Source: CAZADS01 sp964483985 (GTDB lineage: Bacteria > Pseudomonadota > Alphaproteobacteria > Thalassobaculales > Thalassobaculaceae). From it: a stretch of 64,000 nt of DNA. The notes under the pieces are model-generated. The model did not search any database. It was not told the DNA's origin and saw only the letters and a list, made by a program, of their open reading frames with translations. A program made the position numbers and the translations under genes. The stretch covers positions 29,569-93,568 of the forward strand of contig CAZADS010000060.1 of assembly GCA_964483985.1 (NCBI GenBank). Reading direction: 5' to 3'. Below, one piece after another: positions 1-9,465 of the stretch. How positions within the stretch are numbered: position 1 is the stretch's first letter; the number at the start of each line of letters is the position of its first letter.

Positions 1-271
1 ATCAATTTAAAATTTCTTCGAATAGTTCTGTGAGAAGCTTAGAGCTTCCAGATAGTCCATATCACCAACTGAAACAACCAGATTTGGGCCTTGTCCTTTT
101 TCTCGTTGACGAGTATTTCAACTGAGAGTCTGTGAAAAAAATTTCAAAACCTTAGAGAGAACACCCTATCGTTTGATGTTGTTAGAACTGACCTTGAAAA
201 TTTTTTAAACCCAAATCTAAATGAAATTATTCTTCATTACCTAACAGCGTTATCGATCCATTATCCTAATT
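1..271. other. Left edge, no gene recognised
   Basis: This A+T-rich stretch lies downstream of the ornithine-cyclodeaminase homologue. All six frames are closed at short intervals. The longest open stretch is 36 codons on the minus strand (about 118 down to 7), with no start context and no family I recognise. I see no U-tract hairpin. Confidence 0.4.
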
Positions 272-1243
272 TTATTCGTCTGATATTGACCTCCCTTTTC
301 CACTATCGATAGCACGTCGATAAGCGAGAGAAGCGAGACCTAAATCACCTGCTGCGTGCCCTCTAAATATAAAAGCAGTTTTTTGAGTTTCTATTGTTCT
401 ACCCTCAATTTTTTCTTGCACTAATAGACCAAGATCTCCGGATACATATTCAGTAGGCACCAGTTTAACCGGCAAGGATTCTTCTTGCTTTAAATCATCA
501 ATGACAATTAAATCAAAATTAGAAAAGCTTTCTTTTTTCCAAGGAACGGCTAAGTCCACAATAGATACAAAAGTTCCATTTTCTACCAAACTTGCATCAA
601 GAAAGGGGTTCATATCGACGGCGAAGGTAATTGTGGTTGTTAGTAAGTCAGCTCCCAAAAATACTGAATCTGGGGATTGATGAATTTCCACTTCTAATTC
701 AAGGTCCTGAGCCAATTTACAAAGTGATTCTATATTTTTCTTGCCCCGTCCAAAAATGTTAACTTTTTTCAGTGGGAATAAGTCCGAATAAATTTTTAAG
801 TGACTATGGGCTTGAACCCCGCATCCAATAAATGCAGCGACCTTGGATTCTGCTCTAGCTAATTTCCGAGCTGCCATACCGCTAAGACAGGCAGTTCGGA
901 TAGCAGTAATCCAGTTTGCGTCAATTATAGCTAAAGGGAGCCCTGTTTCCGAGTTTAAAACCGTGATGAGGCCGTTTATTTGTGGTAATCCTCGACTTAA
1001 ATTCTGATCGTTTAGTAAAAGCGATTTTACTACCATCACACCTTCGTCGTCTCCGGCTGCTAGGGTAGCCATAAGATATCGCCCGTCAGGCGTGACAATA
1101 TTAGCCTTTGGCGCCCACCACACTTTATTATCTGGTTGGGCTAGAAACAAACGTTCAATCCTGTCGAGACAATCTTTTGTGCTTATTTCTAACTGACGTA
1201 AAACTCCCTCAGGCAGATAAAGTATTTTACTGGGGGCGCTCAT
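272..1243 (-). CDS. Ornithine cyclodeaminase / mu-crystallin family protein
   Basis: NAD(P)-dependent enzyme of the OCD/mu-crystallin family (323 aa, normal length); known members deaminate or reduce amino or imino acids, for example ornithine to proline or ketimine reduction. Seen: a family N-terminal half with Lys73 in VVKSLLL and Arg116 in AIRTACLSG, at the positions where the family binds the substrate carboxylate, then a Rossmann nucleotide site GCGVQA at about residues 140-145. Its ATG overlaps the amidase stop by 4 bases (ATGA), so the two are translationally coupled; an amidase releasing an amino acid that this enzyme then processes is a reasonable inference. The true substrate cannot be read from sequence. 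Confidence 0.85.
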   Translation of the reverse strand: MSAPSKILYLPEGVLRQLEISTKDCLDRIERLFLAQPDNKVWWAPKANIVTPDGRYLMATLAAGDDEGVMVVKSLLLNDQNLSRGLPQINGLITVLNSETGLPLAIIDANWITAIRTACLSGMAARKLARAESKVAAFIGCGVQAHSHLKIYSDLFPLKKVNIFGRGKKNIESLCKLAQDLELEVEIHQSPDSVFLGADLLTTTITFAVDMNPFLDASLVENGTFVSIVDLAVPWKKESFSNFDLIVIDDLKQEESLPVKLVPTEYVSGDLGLLVQEKIEGRTIETQKTAFIFRGHAAGDLGLASLAYRRAIDSGKGRSISDE

Positions 1244-2676
1244 AGGTCGCGCAACAAGTCTGGTTTTCTATTAAACCAGGGACGTGCAGCTTCGAGTTGT
1301 CCTGCTAGACGGAATAATGTTCCTTCATCTCCAAATCTACCAACAGCCTGAACTGCAAGAGGAAATCCATCAGGGTTTGATCCAAGCGGGAGCATCATCG
1401 CTGGCTGACCAGTGGTATTGAACCAAACAGTAAAGGGACTAAATTCAAATACTCGTCGCCAATACTCATCCAAATCATCCAACATCATATCCAGCCAACC
1501 CAACTTTGGAGGCAAAGTACCTAATCCCGGGGTCAGAAGTATGTCATAGTTTTTATGAAAAGCTGCCATTTGACGGCCGATTCTATGTGCCGTTTGAGTT
1601 GCGTTCATCAATGTCAACCCATCTATTTTTTCGGCAATAGCGATTGTATTGCCAACCACGTTTTCTACTTCTCCAGAATCAGGTCTTTTTCCTGATGGAT
1701 GCGTAGAAATCGCATTTAATGCATTAACCGCACTAATAACTCTAAAGGTAGGGATAAGGGCCTCCCCTTCTATTTTAGGATTAGCTTCTTCTACGCTATG
1801 CCCTAAATCTTCACAAAGCTCAGCACAATCATCAAGAGCTTTCAAATATTCTGCATCAACCGGTGCACCGTTAGGACTATGCTTTGTAAATGCAATTTTA
1901 AGCCGTCCTGGATCTGTCTTTGCTTCGTCAAGATAGCGATGCAAAGGGGGGGGTGCGCTATATGGATCCCCCGGACCCGACCCCATTGTTAAATCAAGTA
2001 GCGCTGCATTATCTCTTACGGTCAACGAGACAGCATGTTCGATAGAAAATCCCATCATTCCTTCGCCAGCATAGGGCCACTGTGTATTTCTACCACGCGT
2101 TGGTCTTAGACCTATTAACCCACAAGACGCGGCAGGCGCACGAATGGATCCAAAACCGTCGGACGCATGAGCAATAGGTATCATTCTACTACTTACGGCG
2201 GCAGAAGCTCCGCCACTCGATCCTGCGGGGGTCCGACTAATATCCCAAGGATTTTTAGATGCTCCGTGCAACTGAGGTTCGCAAGTAAGACTCAACCCAA
2301 TTTCGCATGTATTGGTTTTCCCAAAAAGAACCATTCCTCCTGCCTTAATTCGAGTGACATGAAGACTGTCGTCTTTTAACGGTGGCAAATTAGAAAAAAA
2401 CTTACTACCACGGGTAGTTATTGCTCCGGCGAGTGCCGAACCAAGATCTTTTAATAAAAAGGGCACCCCAGTAAAGGGCCCTTCAGGCAGGCCAATTTCT
2501 ATTTGCTTCCGCCCGTAATCATAAAGTTTTTGAACAACAGCATTAACAACTGGGTTTCTAGCTTCTACTCTTTCTATTGCAGCTTCTAAAATCTCGATTG
2601 CTGATATCTGTTTTGAATTTACAAGTTCTGCCAAGCCAAGCCCGTCATAATCCTCGTACTCTTTGAAACTAACCAT
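1240..2676 (-). CDS. Amidase, amidase-signature family
   Basis: Cytoplasmic amidase-signature hydrolase (478 aa) that cleaves carboxamides to acid plus amine or ammonia. The Ser-cisSer-Lys triad is visible: Lys76 in FLLKDLG, the cis-Ser in GSSGGASA (residues 152-159) and nucleophile Ser177 in GFGSIRAPA. Like other family members it could be confused with the GatA subunit, but no gatC or gatB is adjacent and the C-terminal half is unlike GatA, so a stand-alone catabolic amidase is more likely. It lies between the EthD-like gene (29-base gap) and the OCD homologue (4-base overlap), probably one operon starting at phnN. Confidence 0.88.
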   Translation of the reverse strand: MVSFKEYEDYDGLGLAELVNSKQISAIEILEAAIERVEARNPVVNAVVQKLYDYGRKQIEIGLPEGPFTGVPFLLKDLGSALAGAITTRGSKFFSNLPPLKDDSLHVTRIKAGGMVLFGKTNTCEIGLSLTCEPQLHGASKNPWDISRTPAGSSGGASAAVSSRMIPIAHASDGFGSIRAPAASCGLIGLRPTRGRNTQWPYAGEGMMGFSIEHAVSLTVRDNAALLDLTMGSGPGDPYSAPPPLHRYLDEAKTDPGRLKIAFTKHSPNGAPVDAEYLKALDDCAELCEDLGHSVEEANPKIEGEALIPTFRVISAVNALNAISTHPSGKRPDSGEVENVVGNTIAIAEKIDGLTLMNATQTAHRIGRQMAAFHKNYDILLTPGLGTLPPKLGWLDMMLDDLDEYWRRVFEFSPFTVWFNTTGQPAMMLPLGSNPDGFPLAVQAVGRFGDEGTLFRLAGQLEAARPWFNRKPDLLRDL

Positions 2677-2705
2677 ATTGTAGTGTCCAAATTAAAGTGT
2701 ATCAC

Positions 2706-3059
2706 TTATTCTATAATTTTTTTCAAAACGTGCCGACGATTAAAGGTATGTGGTCGCACTGCATCGGCCCACCGTCCTTTTTCTCCAGCCGCAGCCCAGG
2801 CATCACTGGTTAACACCTCTGGACGTTCGATTTCGTATATAGCTGTGTATTTTGGCTCGTCGTCCGTAACCATTGTTTGAATTTCGCCACCTAGTGTGAT
2901 TTTTGTCGGTTGCTTAATAAGTCGTTTTACAGAAATAACACCGGGTACTGTGGATAAGAAGGGTACGTGTTCATCATCATACACTTCATTAAATAATGTT
3001 TCTTTTTCTGGAGAAACATCCATACTTACCATTAACAAGTATCGTTGTTTTGCAGGCAT
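2706..3059 (-). CDS. EthD-like dimeric alpha/beta-barrel protein
   Basis: Small protein (117 aa from the chosen ATG) of the EthD/dimeric alpha-beta barrel type. The clue is the N-terminal strand followed by YDDEHVPFLSTVPGV, the (Y/W)xxxHxPxxxxxPGV pattern of EthD proteins. Such proteins usually sit beside catabolic enzymes with poorly known roles. A TTG 11 codons upstream at 3092 is also in frame, but the ATG at 3059 has GGAGCG four to five bases before it and is preferred. The gene lies in the phnN-amidase-OCD minus-strand run. A second, broken EthD gene is at 55620. Confidence 0.7.
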   Translation of the reverse strand: MPAKQRYLLMVSMDVSPEKETLFNEVYDDEHVPFLSTVPGVISVKRLIKQPTKITLGGEIQTMVTDDEPKYTAIYEIERPEVLTSDAWAAAGEKGRWADAVRPHTFNRRHVLKKIIE

Positions 3060-3117
3060 TTTTCGCTCCAAATATATATTTTCGTTTAGCAATGTTAGAC
3101 ATGCACTAATGTTACGG

Positions 3118-3666
3118 CTACCCTTTTAAAATCGCAGTAAATGATTTTACCGATTCCTTTAGTGGTCGATCGTTTTTAAAGTAAATGAACTTGCCGTCAT
3201 TCATAACTAAACGCAAGGATCGTTGAATACGTTTTTCAATTTCATCTTCATTCTCCCGCCCTCTTTTCTTTAGCCGTAACCTGAGAATTTCTGTCGGTAC
3301 TTGAATGTAAATTACTTGGGAATTGGGATAGGCTGCTTGAATTTGGGCTAACACCCCCCTTGAGCCATTTAAGACTACATTCTTTCCTTGAATCAAAGCC
3401 CCATCGATGGATTTGTTTACACCGTAATCGAAACCATTTGCCGACCAAGATAAAGCATATTTACCCAATTTTCGTTTTGCATCAAATTGTGTCTTAGTGA
3501 TTTCTATGTGTTTTTCTCCTCCAGCGTCGGATGATCGGGTAATCTCTCTTTGGGGAAACACAAACTGGGGATCTCCAACGAATAATAATTTGGCACCCGA
3601 AATCAAACTATCTTTACCACTGCCTGAGGGGCCAACTATGATCCATAACTTTCCTTTTTCTATCAC
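3118..3666 (-). CDS. phnN: Ribose 1,5-bisphosphate phosphokinase PhnN
   Basis: ATP-dependent kinase making 5-phosphoribosyl diphosphate (PRPP) from ribose 1,5-bisphosphate, the last step of the C-P lyase phosphonate route. The 182-aa protein has the guanylate-kinase fold: P-loop GPSGSGKDS at residues 12-20, REITR after the substrate strand, and the PhnN-type stretch ALSWSANGFDYGV instead of the guanylate kinase counterpart. Start is GTG at 3666 with GAGG about 9 bases upstream. No other phn gene is in the window, so it is an orphan here, heading a run with EthD-like, amidase and OCD genes. A guanylate kinase paralogue is the main alternative. Confidence 0.82.
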   Translation of the reverse strand: MIEKGKLWIIVGPSGSGKDSLISGAKLLFVGDPQFVFPQREITRSSDAGGEKHIEITKTQFDAKRKLGKYALSWSANGFDYGVNKSIDGALIQGKNVVLNGSRGVLAQIQAAYPNSQVIYIQVPTEILRLRLKKRGRENEDEIEKRIQRSLRLVMNDGKFIYFKNDRPLKESVKSFTAILKG

Positions 3667-3770
3667 TAACTTTTACCTCAACGCTCACGAACGTAGGTCT
3701 CTATTTATCAGATATATGCCGGCATACAATAAAGAATTGAAATGCATAACAAGGGGATTATGTTGCGACT

Positions 3771-4796
3771 ATGGAAAGTGAAATCAATTACATATTGGGT
3801 GATCGACTACCCTCCCCGCTCGTCCCTATTGAAATTGCTCCCGGAATTCTGTGGGTACGGTTGCCAATGCCCATGGCCCTCGATCACATCAATATTTACC
3901 TGCTTGACGATGGAGATCAATGGGTATTGATAGATACAGGCCTTGGAGACACAATTTCTATCCAAACCTGGGAACTATTACTTCAAAATAATTTATCTGG
4001 GCGTAGAATAGGTCACATAATAGGGACTCATTTTCATCCTGATCACGTTGGTTTAGCTGGTTGGCTAATCAATAAGACAGAAGCCCAATTTTGGATGACC
4101 CAAATCGAATGGCTAAGTGCTCGGCAAGCTTACTTAGACATCGAGGACGCTTCATCCATTTTAATGCAAAGGTTTTATTACCGATGTGGGATAAATCCTG
4201 ATGAAATTGAAGAATACCGAAAACTGGGGAACGATTATAGAAGCTTGGTAACTCCTATCCCTGCCACTTATAAAAGAATTACTTCAAATACAACATTTAA
4301 AGTTGGAAATAGAGTTTGGGAGCCAATATTTGGATCGGGGCATAGCCCAGATCATGTTGCATTGTTTAGTAAGAATGATGAGATTTTATTAGGAGGAGAT
4401 ATGCTTCTTCCAAAAATCACACCTATTATTGCCGTGTGGTGGCAAGAACCTGAATCGGATCCTTTAAAGGACTACCTCGACTTTTTAGGAAGCATTAATG
4501 ATTTAACCGACAGAGTTTTGATCTTACCCGCACACAATAGACCTTATCGAGAGGTTCGAAAAAGAATTAGTAATCTTCAATCTCACCATGAAGAACGACT
4601 ATCTATCACTCAGGAAACGTGTCGGAATCCATCAACTGCCAGGGATGTTATGCGGTCTCTTTTTCCCCGAAAATTAGATCCTTTTCAAACACGATTTGCT
4701 ATCGGTGAAACGATGGCACATATAAATAATTTGCTTTTCAAGAGTGAATTAACTCGTTATTTAGACCACAAGGGCCAATACCGTTTTGAACAGTAA
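3771..4796 (+). CDS. MBL-fold metallohydrolase
   Basis: Metallo-beta-lactamase superfamily hydrolase (341 aa), probably binding two metals. The HxHxDH motif is HFHPDH at residues 87-92; further metal ligands appear in SGHSPDHVAL and in GGDMLLP, and a C-terminal LPAHNRPYREV supplies the last His. The C-terminal helical extension (about residues 260-341) resembles that of LACTB2-like and glyoxalase-II-like members. Candidate activities are thioester, lactone or phosphodiester hydrolysis; the sequence does not decide. It is transcribed divergently from phnN with a 104-base gap and convergently with pxpC. Confidence 0.83.
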   Translation: MESEINYILGDRLPSPLVPIEIAPGILWVRLPMPMALDHINIYLLDDGDQWVLIDTGLGDTISIQTWELLLQNNLSGRRIGHIIGTHFHPDHVGLAGWLINKTEAQFWMTQIEWLSARQAYLDIEDASSILMQRFYYRCGINPDEIEEYRKLGNDYRSLVTPIPATYKRITSNTTFKVGNRVWEPIFGSGHSPDHVALFSKNDEILLGGDMLLPKITPIIAVWWQEPESDPLKDYLDFLGSINDLTDRVLILPAHNRPYREVRKRISNLQSHHEERLSITQETCRNPSTARDVMRSLFPRKLDPFQTRFAIGETMAHINNLLFKSELTRYLDHKGQYRFEQ

Positions 4797-4829
4797 TTAT
4801 TGATTCATGAATCCAATTATTAATTTGTT

Positions 4830-5852
4830 CTATACAATTCCACTAATTAAATTAGAATTATAAAGAGCTTTTGGATCAAGCCAGGCATTGCCTGGTTTCA
4901 TGCCTTTGATTACCTCTTGAAGTTTTTTCTCTTGATCAAACCTGGCTTTTTCTGCTTCGCCAACTGACACTTTTGTAAAACTAATATTTGTGCCAGGTTT
5001 CATTAGTCCCAACCGGGATATGTCGGCAGAAATTACCGTTGCAAGTTTTGGATATCCTCCAGTCGTTTGGTGGTCGGCTAACAAAATGATGGGTAGACCG
5101 TTTCCAGGTATTTGGATAGATCCAGTAACTATACCGTCGGATATGATGTTGTATCCCTTTTCGTGCTGTAGCGTTGGGCCACTTAACCTTATGCCCATTC
5201 GATCAGCATCTTTGGTTATTTCATACGTATTGTTTAGAAATGCATCTACACTTGATAGTTTAAAAAAGTCCTGTTGTGGACCCAGCACAACCCTAATTGG
5301 CCTTTTTATTTCGAGATATAATAAATCTGCCAAGCTCAATTCTTGTCGCATCTGGACTTCATTCCTCTTTAGAGGCAGCACGTCTCCTGCTTTTAAAGCT
5401 CGCCCGTGAAAACCCCCAATCTCACCTCTTGTATAAGTGGAAAGACTTTCGTAAACACTAGGTAAATCTAGTCCGCCTTCGATTGCTAAATAAGCTGTAG
5501 CGGTATCTGTTAAAGTTCCAACTTTAAAACGCTGACCACGACGCAATAATATGCTTTGATTAGCCGGTAAAAACACGGGTTTATCGTCAAGAAGTTGTAT
5601 GCGCACATTTGTTCCAGTAAGGGCAACCCGAGTTGTTTGGGCGCAAATTTCTAATGTTGGTCCAGACATACGAATTTCTAATCCTGCTACATGGGTGGTA
5701 TTACCAACTAATCCATTACCTAATCGAAGAGCGATTGGTGCTAGAGCCCCCGATACTGGCACACCCAAATGTTGATATTTGGGCCTGCCCAGATCTTGAA
5801 CAGTTACATTAAACCCTGAATCTAAGCATCGGATACTAGGCATATAATTCAT
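4830..5852 (-). CDS. pxpC: 5-oxoprolinase subunit PxpC (KipA-like, biotin-dependent carboxylase family)
   Basis: One of three subunits of bacterial ATP-dependent 5-oxoprolinase, which opens 5-oxoproline to glutamate. The 340-aa protein has the family signature near the N-terminus (SGFNVTVQDLGRPKYQHLGV) and the conserved GGYPKLATVISADISRLG late in the chain. Its start overlaps the end of pxpB by 17 bases, so the two are cotranscribed and probably coupled. pxpA lies opposite, divergent from pxpB, completing the pxpABC set at one locus. Confidence 0.9.
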   Translation of the reverse strand: MNYMPSIRCLDSGFNVTVQDLGRPKYQHLGVPVSGALAPIALRLGNGLVGNTTHVAGLEIRMSGPTLEICAQTTRVALTGTNVRIQLLDDKPVFLPANQSILLRRGQRFKVGTLTDTATAYLAIEGGLDLPSVYESLSTYTRGEIGGFHGRALKAGDVLPLKRNEVQMRQELSLADLLYLEIKRPIRVVLGPQQDFFKLSSVDAFLNNTYEITKDADRMGIRLSGPTLQHEKGYNIISDGIVTGSIQIPGNGLPIILLADHQTTGGYPKLATVISADISRLGLMKPGTNISFTKVSVGEAEKARFDQEKKLQEVIKGMKPGNAWLDPKALYNSNLISGIV

Positions 5853-6582
5853 CTACTTTAAATTGCTCAAAATTTATCCTTGCGCGTATATATTCGAACT
5901 CATCAACTTCAATTGATTTAAATTTGATCCTGTCTCCACTCTTGACCAATATCGGTTCGGTCCTATGGACGTCGTAGAAATCAATGGGCGTTCGTCCAAT
6001 CAGGTGCCATCCGCCCGGACTATCAATTGTATAGACGGTCGTTTGTCTGGCTGCGATCGAAATAGAATTTTTAGGAACCCTTACTCTTGGTAACGTTAGG
6101 CGTGGTAAATCAAAAATTTTCGGCAGAAGCCCTAAATACGGAAACCCAGGAAGAAAGCCCATCATAAATACTTCTAACTCAGCAGACGTGTGCTGTCTGA
6201 TCAATTCTACTCTGGATACATCTAGTTTTTCAGAAACCGCGCCGATATCTGGGGCGTATCTTTCTTCGTAGCATACTGGTATGCGCCAAGTTTGACTATC
6301 TTGTATCAGTGGCACAGTGATCCCTATTTTTGGTTTGATTGATCGAATTAATGTTTTTTGCGAAATAACTAAGGGGTCGTAATGTATTAACAGCGAACGC
6401 ATTGTCGGAACTAAATTTATGATCCCTTCGGGCGAATCTTCTGCTATGACTGCGGCCAACTGTCGTACCGAGCGGTTAATTACTGGATCTACGATTTCCC
6501 CAAACTCCACTACCAAAGCAGTGTCGCCAGCTGATAAAAACCGAAAGGTTGAACTTTTTTTCTTAAATGACTCCTTCACCAT
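5836..6582 (-). CDS. pxpB: 5-oxoprolinase subunit PxpB (KipI-like)
   Basis: Partner of PxpC in 5-oxoprolinase (allophanate hydrolase subunit 1/KipI family). Recognised by FRFLSAGDTALVVEFGE near the N-terminus, FMMGFLPGFPYLGLLP in the middle and a PGGWHLIGRTP motif near the C-terminus, all typical of the family. The open frame extends upstream to 6684, but that would run across the pxpA start and adds a non-homologous tail; ATG 6582 (248 aa) has AAGGTG upstream and fits the usual length better. It overlaps pxpC and is divergent from pxpA with an 88-base shared control region. Confidence 0.88.
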   Translation of the reverse strand: MVKESFKKKSSTFRFLSAGDTALVVEFGEIVDPVINRSVRQLAAVIAEDSPEGIINLVPTMRSLLIHYDPLVISQKTLIRSIKPKIGITVPLIQDSQTWRIPVCYEERYAPDIGAVSEKLDVSRVELIRQHTSAELEVFMMGFLPGFPYLGLLPKIFDLPRLTLPRVRVPKNSISIAARQTTVYTIDSPGGWHLIGRTPIDFYDVHRTEPILVKSGDRIKFKSIEVDEFEYIRARINFEQFKVDELYA

Positions 6583-6670
6583 GGACGTTGACACCTTATA
6601 CACGTTAAGTTTGAGATTACCCCTTAAGCAACGTAACACATTCAAAAACTGTAACGATAAAGACGAAAAA

Positions 6671-7453
6671 ATGAAAAAGGTCAATCTTAACTCCGATATG
6701 GGCGAAGGTTTTGGTGCCTATGATATCGGTGATGATAGTGCAATGTTAGATCTAGTTGGTTCTGCAAATGTCGCGTGCGGTTTTCATGCTGGTGATCCGA
6801 GTGTCATGAATCGTGTAATTATAGCCGCGCTAAATAAGGGTGTTAGCATCGGTGCTCACCCAGGTTTTAATGATTTATCGGGCTTTGGAAGACGCCGAAT
6901 AGACATGAGTATGGATGACATCTACACGATGATTTGTTATCAAATTGGAGCATTACAAGGCATAGCGTCTGCAAATGGAACAAATGTTAGCCATGTTAAG
7001 CCTCACGGCGCATTAAATAATATGGCTAGTGAACGTGAGGATATCGCAAAAGCTATTGCGAAAGCTGTCCATTCATTGGACAAAAATTTGATTTTAGTTG
7101 CCGTTTCAGGGTCATCTTTATTTAAAGCTGGAATGGAGGTTGGATTGCCCGTTGCTTCGGAGGCATATGCGGATCGTACTTATACTGACGACGGGAATAT
7201 GACAAGTCGAAAATTTTCCAATGCCATGATTCGAGACCCTAAGGAAGCTGCGGAACATGTTCGTCGAATGGTACTAGATGAAATTATCGTAACAACAAGT
7301 GGTAAAGAAATCCCCGTAAACGCTCAGACAATTTGTATTCATGGCGACGAACCGACAGGGCCAGAAGTAGCAAGGGCAGTTAAATCTGTTCTAACCAAAG
7401 CAGGAATTGAAATGATTACTCTACCCGAAATAGCCGAATTTTCTGTTAGGTAA
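6671..7453 (+). CDS. pxpA: 5-oxoprolinase subunit PxpA (LamB/YcsF family)
   Basis: Third subunit of ATP-dependent 5-oxoprolinase. The protein begins MKKVNLNSDMGEGFGAYDIG, the signature N-terminus of the LamB/YcsF family, followed by NVACGFHAGDPSVM and KPHGALNN motifs, and is 260 aa, close to the family norm. The open frame reaches back to 6419 but that part is antisense to pxpB and has no homology, so the start at 6671 is firm although its ribosome site is weak. It is divergent from pxpB-pxpC. A perfect hairpin lies 27 bases after the stop. Confidence 0.9.
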   Translation: MKKVNLNSDMGEGFGAYDIGDDSAMLDLVGSANVACGFHAGDPSVMNRVIIAALNKGVSIGAHPGFNDLSGFGRRRIDMSMDDIYTMICYQIGALQGIASANGTNVSHVKPHGALNNMASEREDIAKAIAKAVHSLDKNLILVAVSGSSLFKAGMEVGLPVASEAYADRTYTDDGNMTSRKFSNAMIRDPKEAAEHVRRMVLDEIIVTTSGKEIPVNAQTICIHGDEPTGPEVARAVKSVLTKAGIEMITLPEIAEFSVR

Positions 7454-7831
7454 AAATTTAAATCTAGGAGGCTTGGAGAGTTAAATGATAAAACCTTGGC
7501 TTTTATCATTTAATAGGCTAATCAGTTACACTAAATAACTACAGTTCGTTTGATCTTTTGCTGACTAAAAACAACAATGACATTGGTCAATCTATAATTT
7601 ATCCACTCGTCAACTCTGGGTATGCTGGGGTAACGTTTCGGAAAACTTCATCCAGGAAAACCTCAGAGGGTGGCTTTTTGGATTTGAGTAAAATCTCTTT
7701 ATACGATTTGTTGATTATGGTGTAATTAGCACCCTAACCACGACCTTTTTCTTAACGTATTGATTGTATTAGTGTTACGTCGCACCTGACAAAAGATCGA
7801 TTAATTAGGCCCCGATAAAGACACTCGTTTT
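7454..7831. other. Intergenic region between pxpA and paaE
   Basis: 378 bases between two convergent transcripts. It holds a perfect inverted repeat (7481-7513) next to pxpA and a weak stem (7813-7837) next to paaE. No open frame of interest and no RNA gene was recognised between them. Confidence 0.5.
7481..7513 (+). terminator. 13-bp perfect inverted repeat after pxpA
   Basis: Arms TTAAATGATAAAA (7481-7493) and TTTTATCATTTAA (7501-7513) are exact reverse complements around the loop CCTTGGC. It starts 27 bases after the pxpA stop. The stem is A+T-rich and ends in TTTT within the arm rather than a long U tract, so it may be a weak bidirectional terminator, an mRNA 3' end stabiliser or a protein-binding palindrome. 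The symmetry is directly seen; the role is inferred. Confidence 0.5.
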
Positions 7832-7837
7832 TTATCG
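7813..7837 (-). terminator. Weak stem-loop at the paaE end
   Basis: CGATAAA (7813-7819) pairs with TTTATCG (7831-7837) across an 11-base loop, overlapping the paaE stop codon. There is no clear U tract following on the minus strand, so a terminator role is only a possibility. Confidence 0.25.
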
Positions 7838-8953
7838 AGCATCAAAGTCAAGAACTAATTTTTTTGACCGAGGACGAGATTGACACGCTAGGACAAAGCC
7901 CCGTTTTATCTCTTCTGCAGCTAAAGTATAATTAACATCCATTTTGACGCTTCCCGTGATCACTTTCGCTCGGCACGAGCAGCACATCCCAGCTTTGCAC
8001 GCATAGGGCACCTCTGGTCTTAATGTGAGTGCGCCTTCTAAAACCGTTTCCTTATTTCCATCTATAAGAAAGGTGGTTGTGGTCCCGTCAAGTTGTATAG
8101 TCACTTCGCTAAAATCTTTATTAATAGCATTGGTCTGGAATGATTTTTGACTGGATGGCTTGGTGCTTTGTATGGGAAATGGTTCTGTCTTTGAAGTAAA
8201 GTGCTCAAAATAAATATCTTGTTTTCGAATCCCAAATTCAGGGAGAGCTTCCACTAAGGTGTCAATCATAGAGTAGGGTCCGCAAAGATATGCAGCGTCA
8301 ATACTACGGGGATTGACCAAGGAATCAAAAATATTTTGTAATTTATTTGCGTCCAGATGACCAGATTGCAGCGGTTTTTCCATAGGTTCCCGACTTAAAA
8401 CGTGAAAAACGCCGAATCGCGCGGGAAATTTATCCTTTAGATCGTCCAACTCCTGTTTAAACATTATAGAATTTATATTACGATTACCGTAAAACAACAT
8501 AAAATGACTTAAGGGTTCGCCCTGTAACACGCTTTTCAAAATTCCTAAAACAGGAGTTATCCCGCTACCTGCTGCAAATGCGATGTACCTGTTATTGGCT
8601 TTTAAATTAAGTTTGTGAATAAAATTTCCTTCAGGGGGCATCACTGCTAATTGATCACCTATTTTTATGTTATTTTTTAAATAATTGGAAAAAATACCGT
8701 CAACGACTACCTTAATTCCTATCTTTAATTCATCTTCCCCTACACCACTGCATATTGAATAGGGCCGTCTATGCTCTTTGCCATCAATAACTGCTTTCAG
8801 GGTTACGTATTGTCCGCAGTAATGAGAAAATATTGATTTTAACCTTTTTTCTAGTGAAAAAGAAACGCTGATACTTTCATTGGTATCGCATTTAATATCC
8901 TTGATTTTAAGTTTATGAAATTGTGCCAAGCGGTCCTCCGCCGCTATATGCAT
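7832..8953 (-). CDS. paaE: Phenylacetyl-CoA epoxidase reductase subunit PaaE
   Basis: NAD(P)H-dependent FAD/[2Fe-2S] reductase that feeds electrons to the PaaABC oxygenase, which epoxidises the ring of phenylacetyl-CoA. Seen in the 373 residues: an FAD-binding barrel with RRPYSICSG, a nucleotide domain with AAGSGITPVLGILKS, and a C-terminal plant-type ferredoxin domain whose ligands are Cys319, Cys324, Cys327 and Cys357. Last gene of paaABCDE; its start overlaps the paaD end by 10 bases. Confidence 0.95.
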   Translation of the reverse strand: MHIAAEDRLAQFHKLKIKDIKCDTNESISVSFSLEKRLKSIFSHYCGQYVTLKAVIDGKEHRRPYSICSGVGEDELKIGIKVVVDGIFSNYLKNNIKIGDQLAVMPPEGNFIHKLNLKANNRYIAFAAGSGITPVLGILKSVLQGEPLSHFMLFYGNRNINSIMFKQELDDLKDKFPARFGVFHVLSREPMEKPLQSGHLDANKLQNIFDSLVNPRSIDAAYLCGPYSMIDTLVEALPEFGIRKQDIYFEHFTSKTEPFPIQSTKPSSQKSFQTNAINKDFSEVTIQLDGTTTTFLIDGNKETVLEGALTLRPEVPYACKAGMCCSCRAKVITGSVKMDVNYTLAAEEIKRGFVLACQSRPRSKKLVLDFDAR

Positions 8954-9438
8954 TTTAAATAGTCAAACGGTTCGAGACAGATTTTACAATAAAATAATGC
9001 TTTACAAGGTGTGGAACCAAACTGGCTTAATATTTTTGTGTCACTTGACGCGCAGCGGGGGCATGTTATCTCTTCTTGCGTTGTTAAAGTTTTAATTGAT
9101 TGCTGGTGCCTTTTTTTAGGTGATGCGATTCCAAGATGTCTTAATTTTTTCTTGGTTTTCGAACTCAACCAATCTGTGGTCCATGCCGGGGAATATGTAG
9201 TTTTCACTGCAATATTTTTATATCCAGCCTTTTCTAACGTAATATACACATCATTTTCAATGGCCTTAAGAGCCGGGCAACCGCAGTAAGTAGGAGTAAT
9301 TTCAACTACGATTCCTTTGGCATTAACGATCACATTTCTTAAAATGCCCATCTCTAAAATGCTTATTCCCGGTATTTCGGGGTCAAAAACCTGATTCAAT
9401 TCTTGATAAATGTCCGAACGCATCCCCATAAAAACCAT
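8944..9438 (-). CDS. paaD: Phenylacetate epoxidase maturation protein PaaD
   Basis: DUF59/MIP18-type protein needed for active phenylacetyl-CoA epoxidase, thought to help mature its iron centres. The N-terminal part (VFDPEIPGISILEMGI and TPTYCGCPALKAIE) is the DUF59 domain; the C-terminal part has a zinc-ribbon-like set of cysteines, CPRC and later CKICLEPFDYLKC. Length 164 aa is normal. Several Met codons (residues 1, 4, 6) could start it; GGATGG before the second favours a start a few codons inside. It sits between paaC (27-base gap) and paaE (overlap). Confidence 0.93.
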   Translation of the reverse strand: MVFMGMRSDIYQELNQVFDPEIPGISILEMGILRNVIVNAKGIVVEITPTYCGCPALKAIENDVYITLEKAGYKNIAVKTTYSPAWTTDWLSSKTKKKLRHLGIASPKKRHQQSIKTLTTQEEITCPRCASSDTKILSQFGSTPCKALFYCKICLEPFDYLKCI

Positions 9439-9465
9439 CCTATATAAATGCTATCTCAACAGAAA

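Noticed and set aside
7..120. 36-codon open stretch on the minus strand at the left edge
   Set aside because: No start context, no family resemblance, and the frames upstream are full of stops.
3118..3666. Guanylate kinase Gmk
   Set aside because: The GMP-binding pattern is absent and the ALSWSANG stretch fits PhnN; no rpoZ neighbour.
4797..4820. Palindrome GATTCATGAATC between convergent MBL and pxpC genes, considered as terminator
   Set aside because: The stem is only six base pairs with no loop room and no U tract; extension needs a bulge.
6583..6684. Longer N-terminus of PxpB
   Set aside because: It would overlap the pxpA start, and the added residues have no homology.
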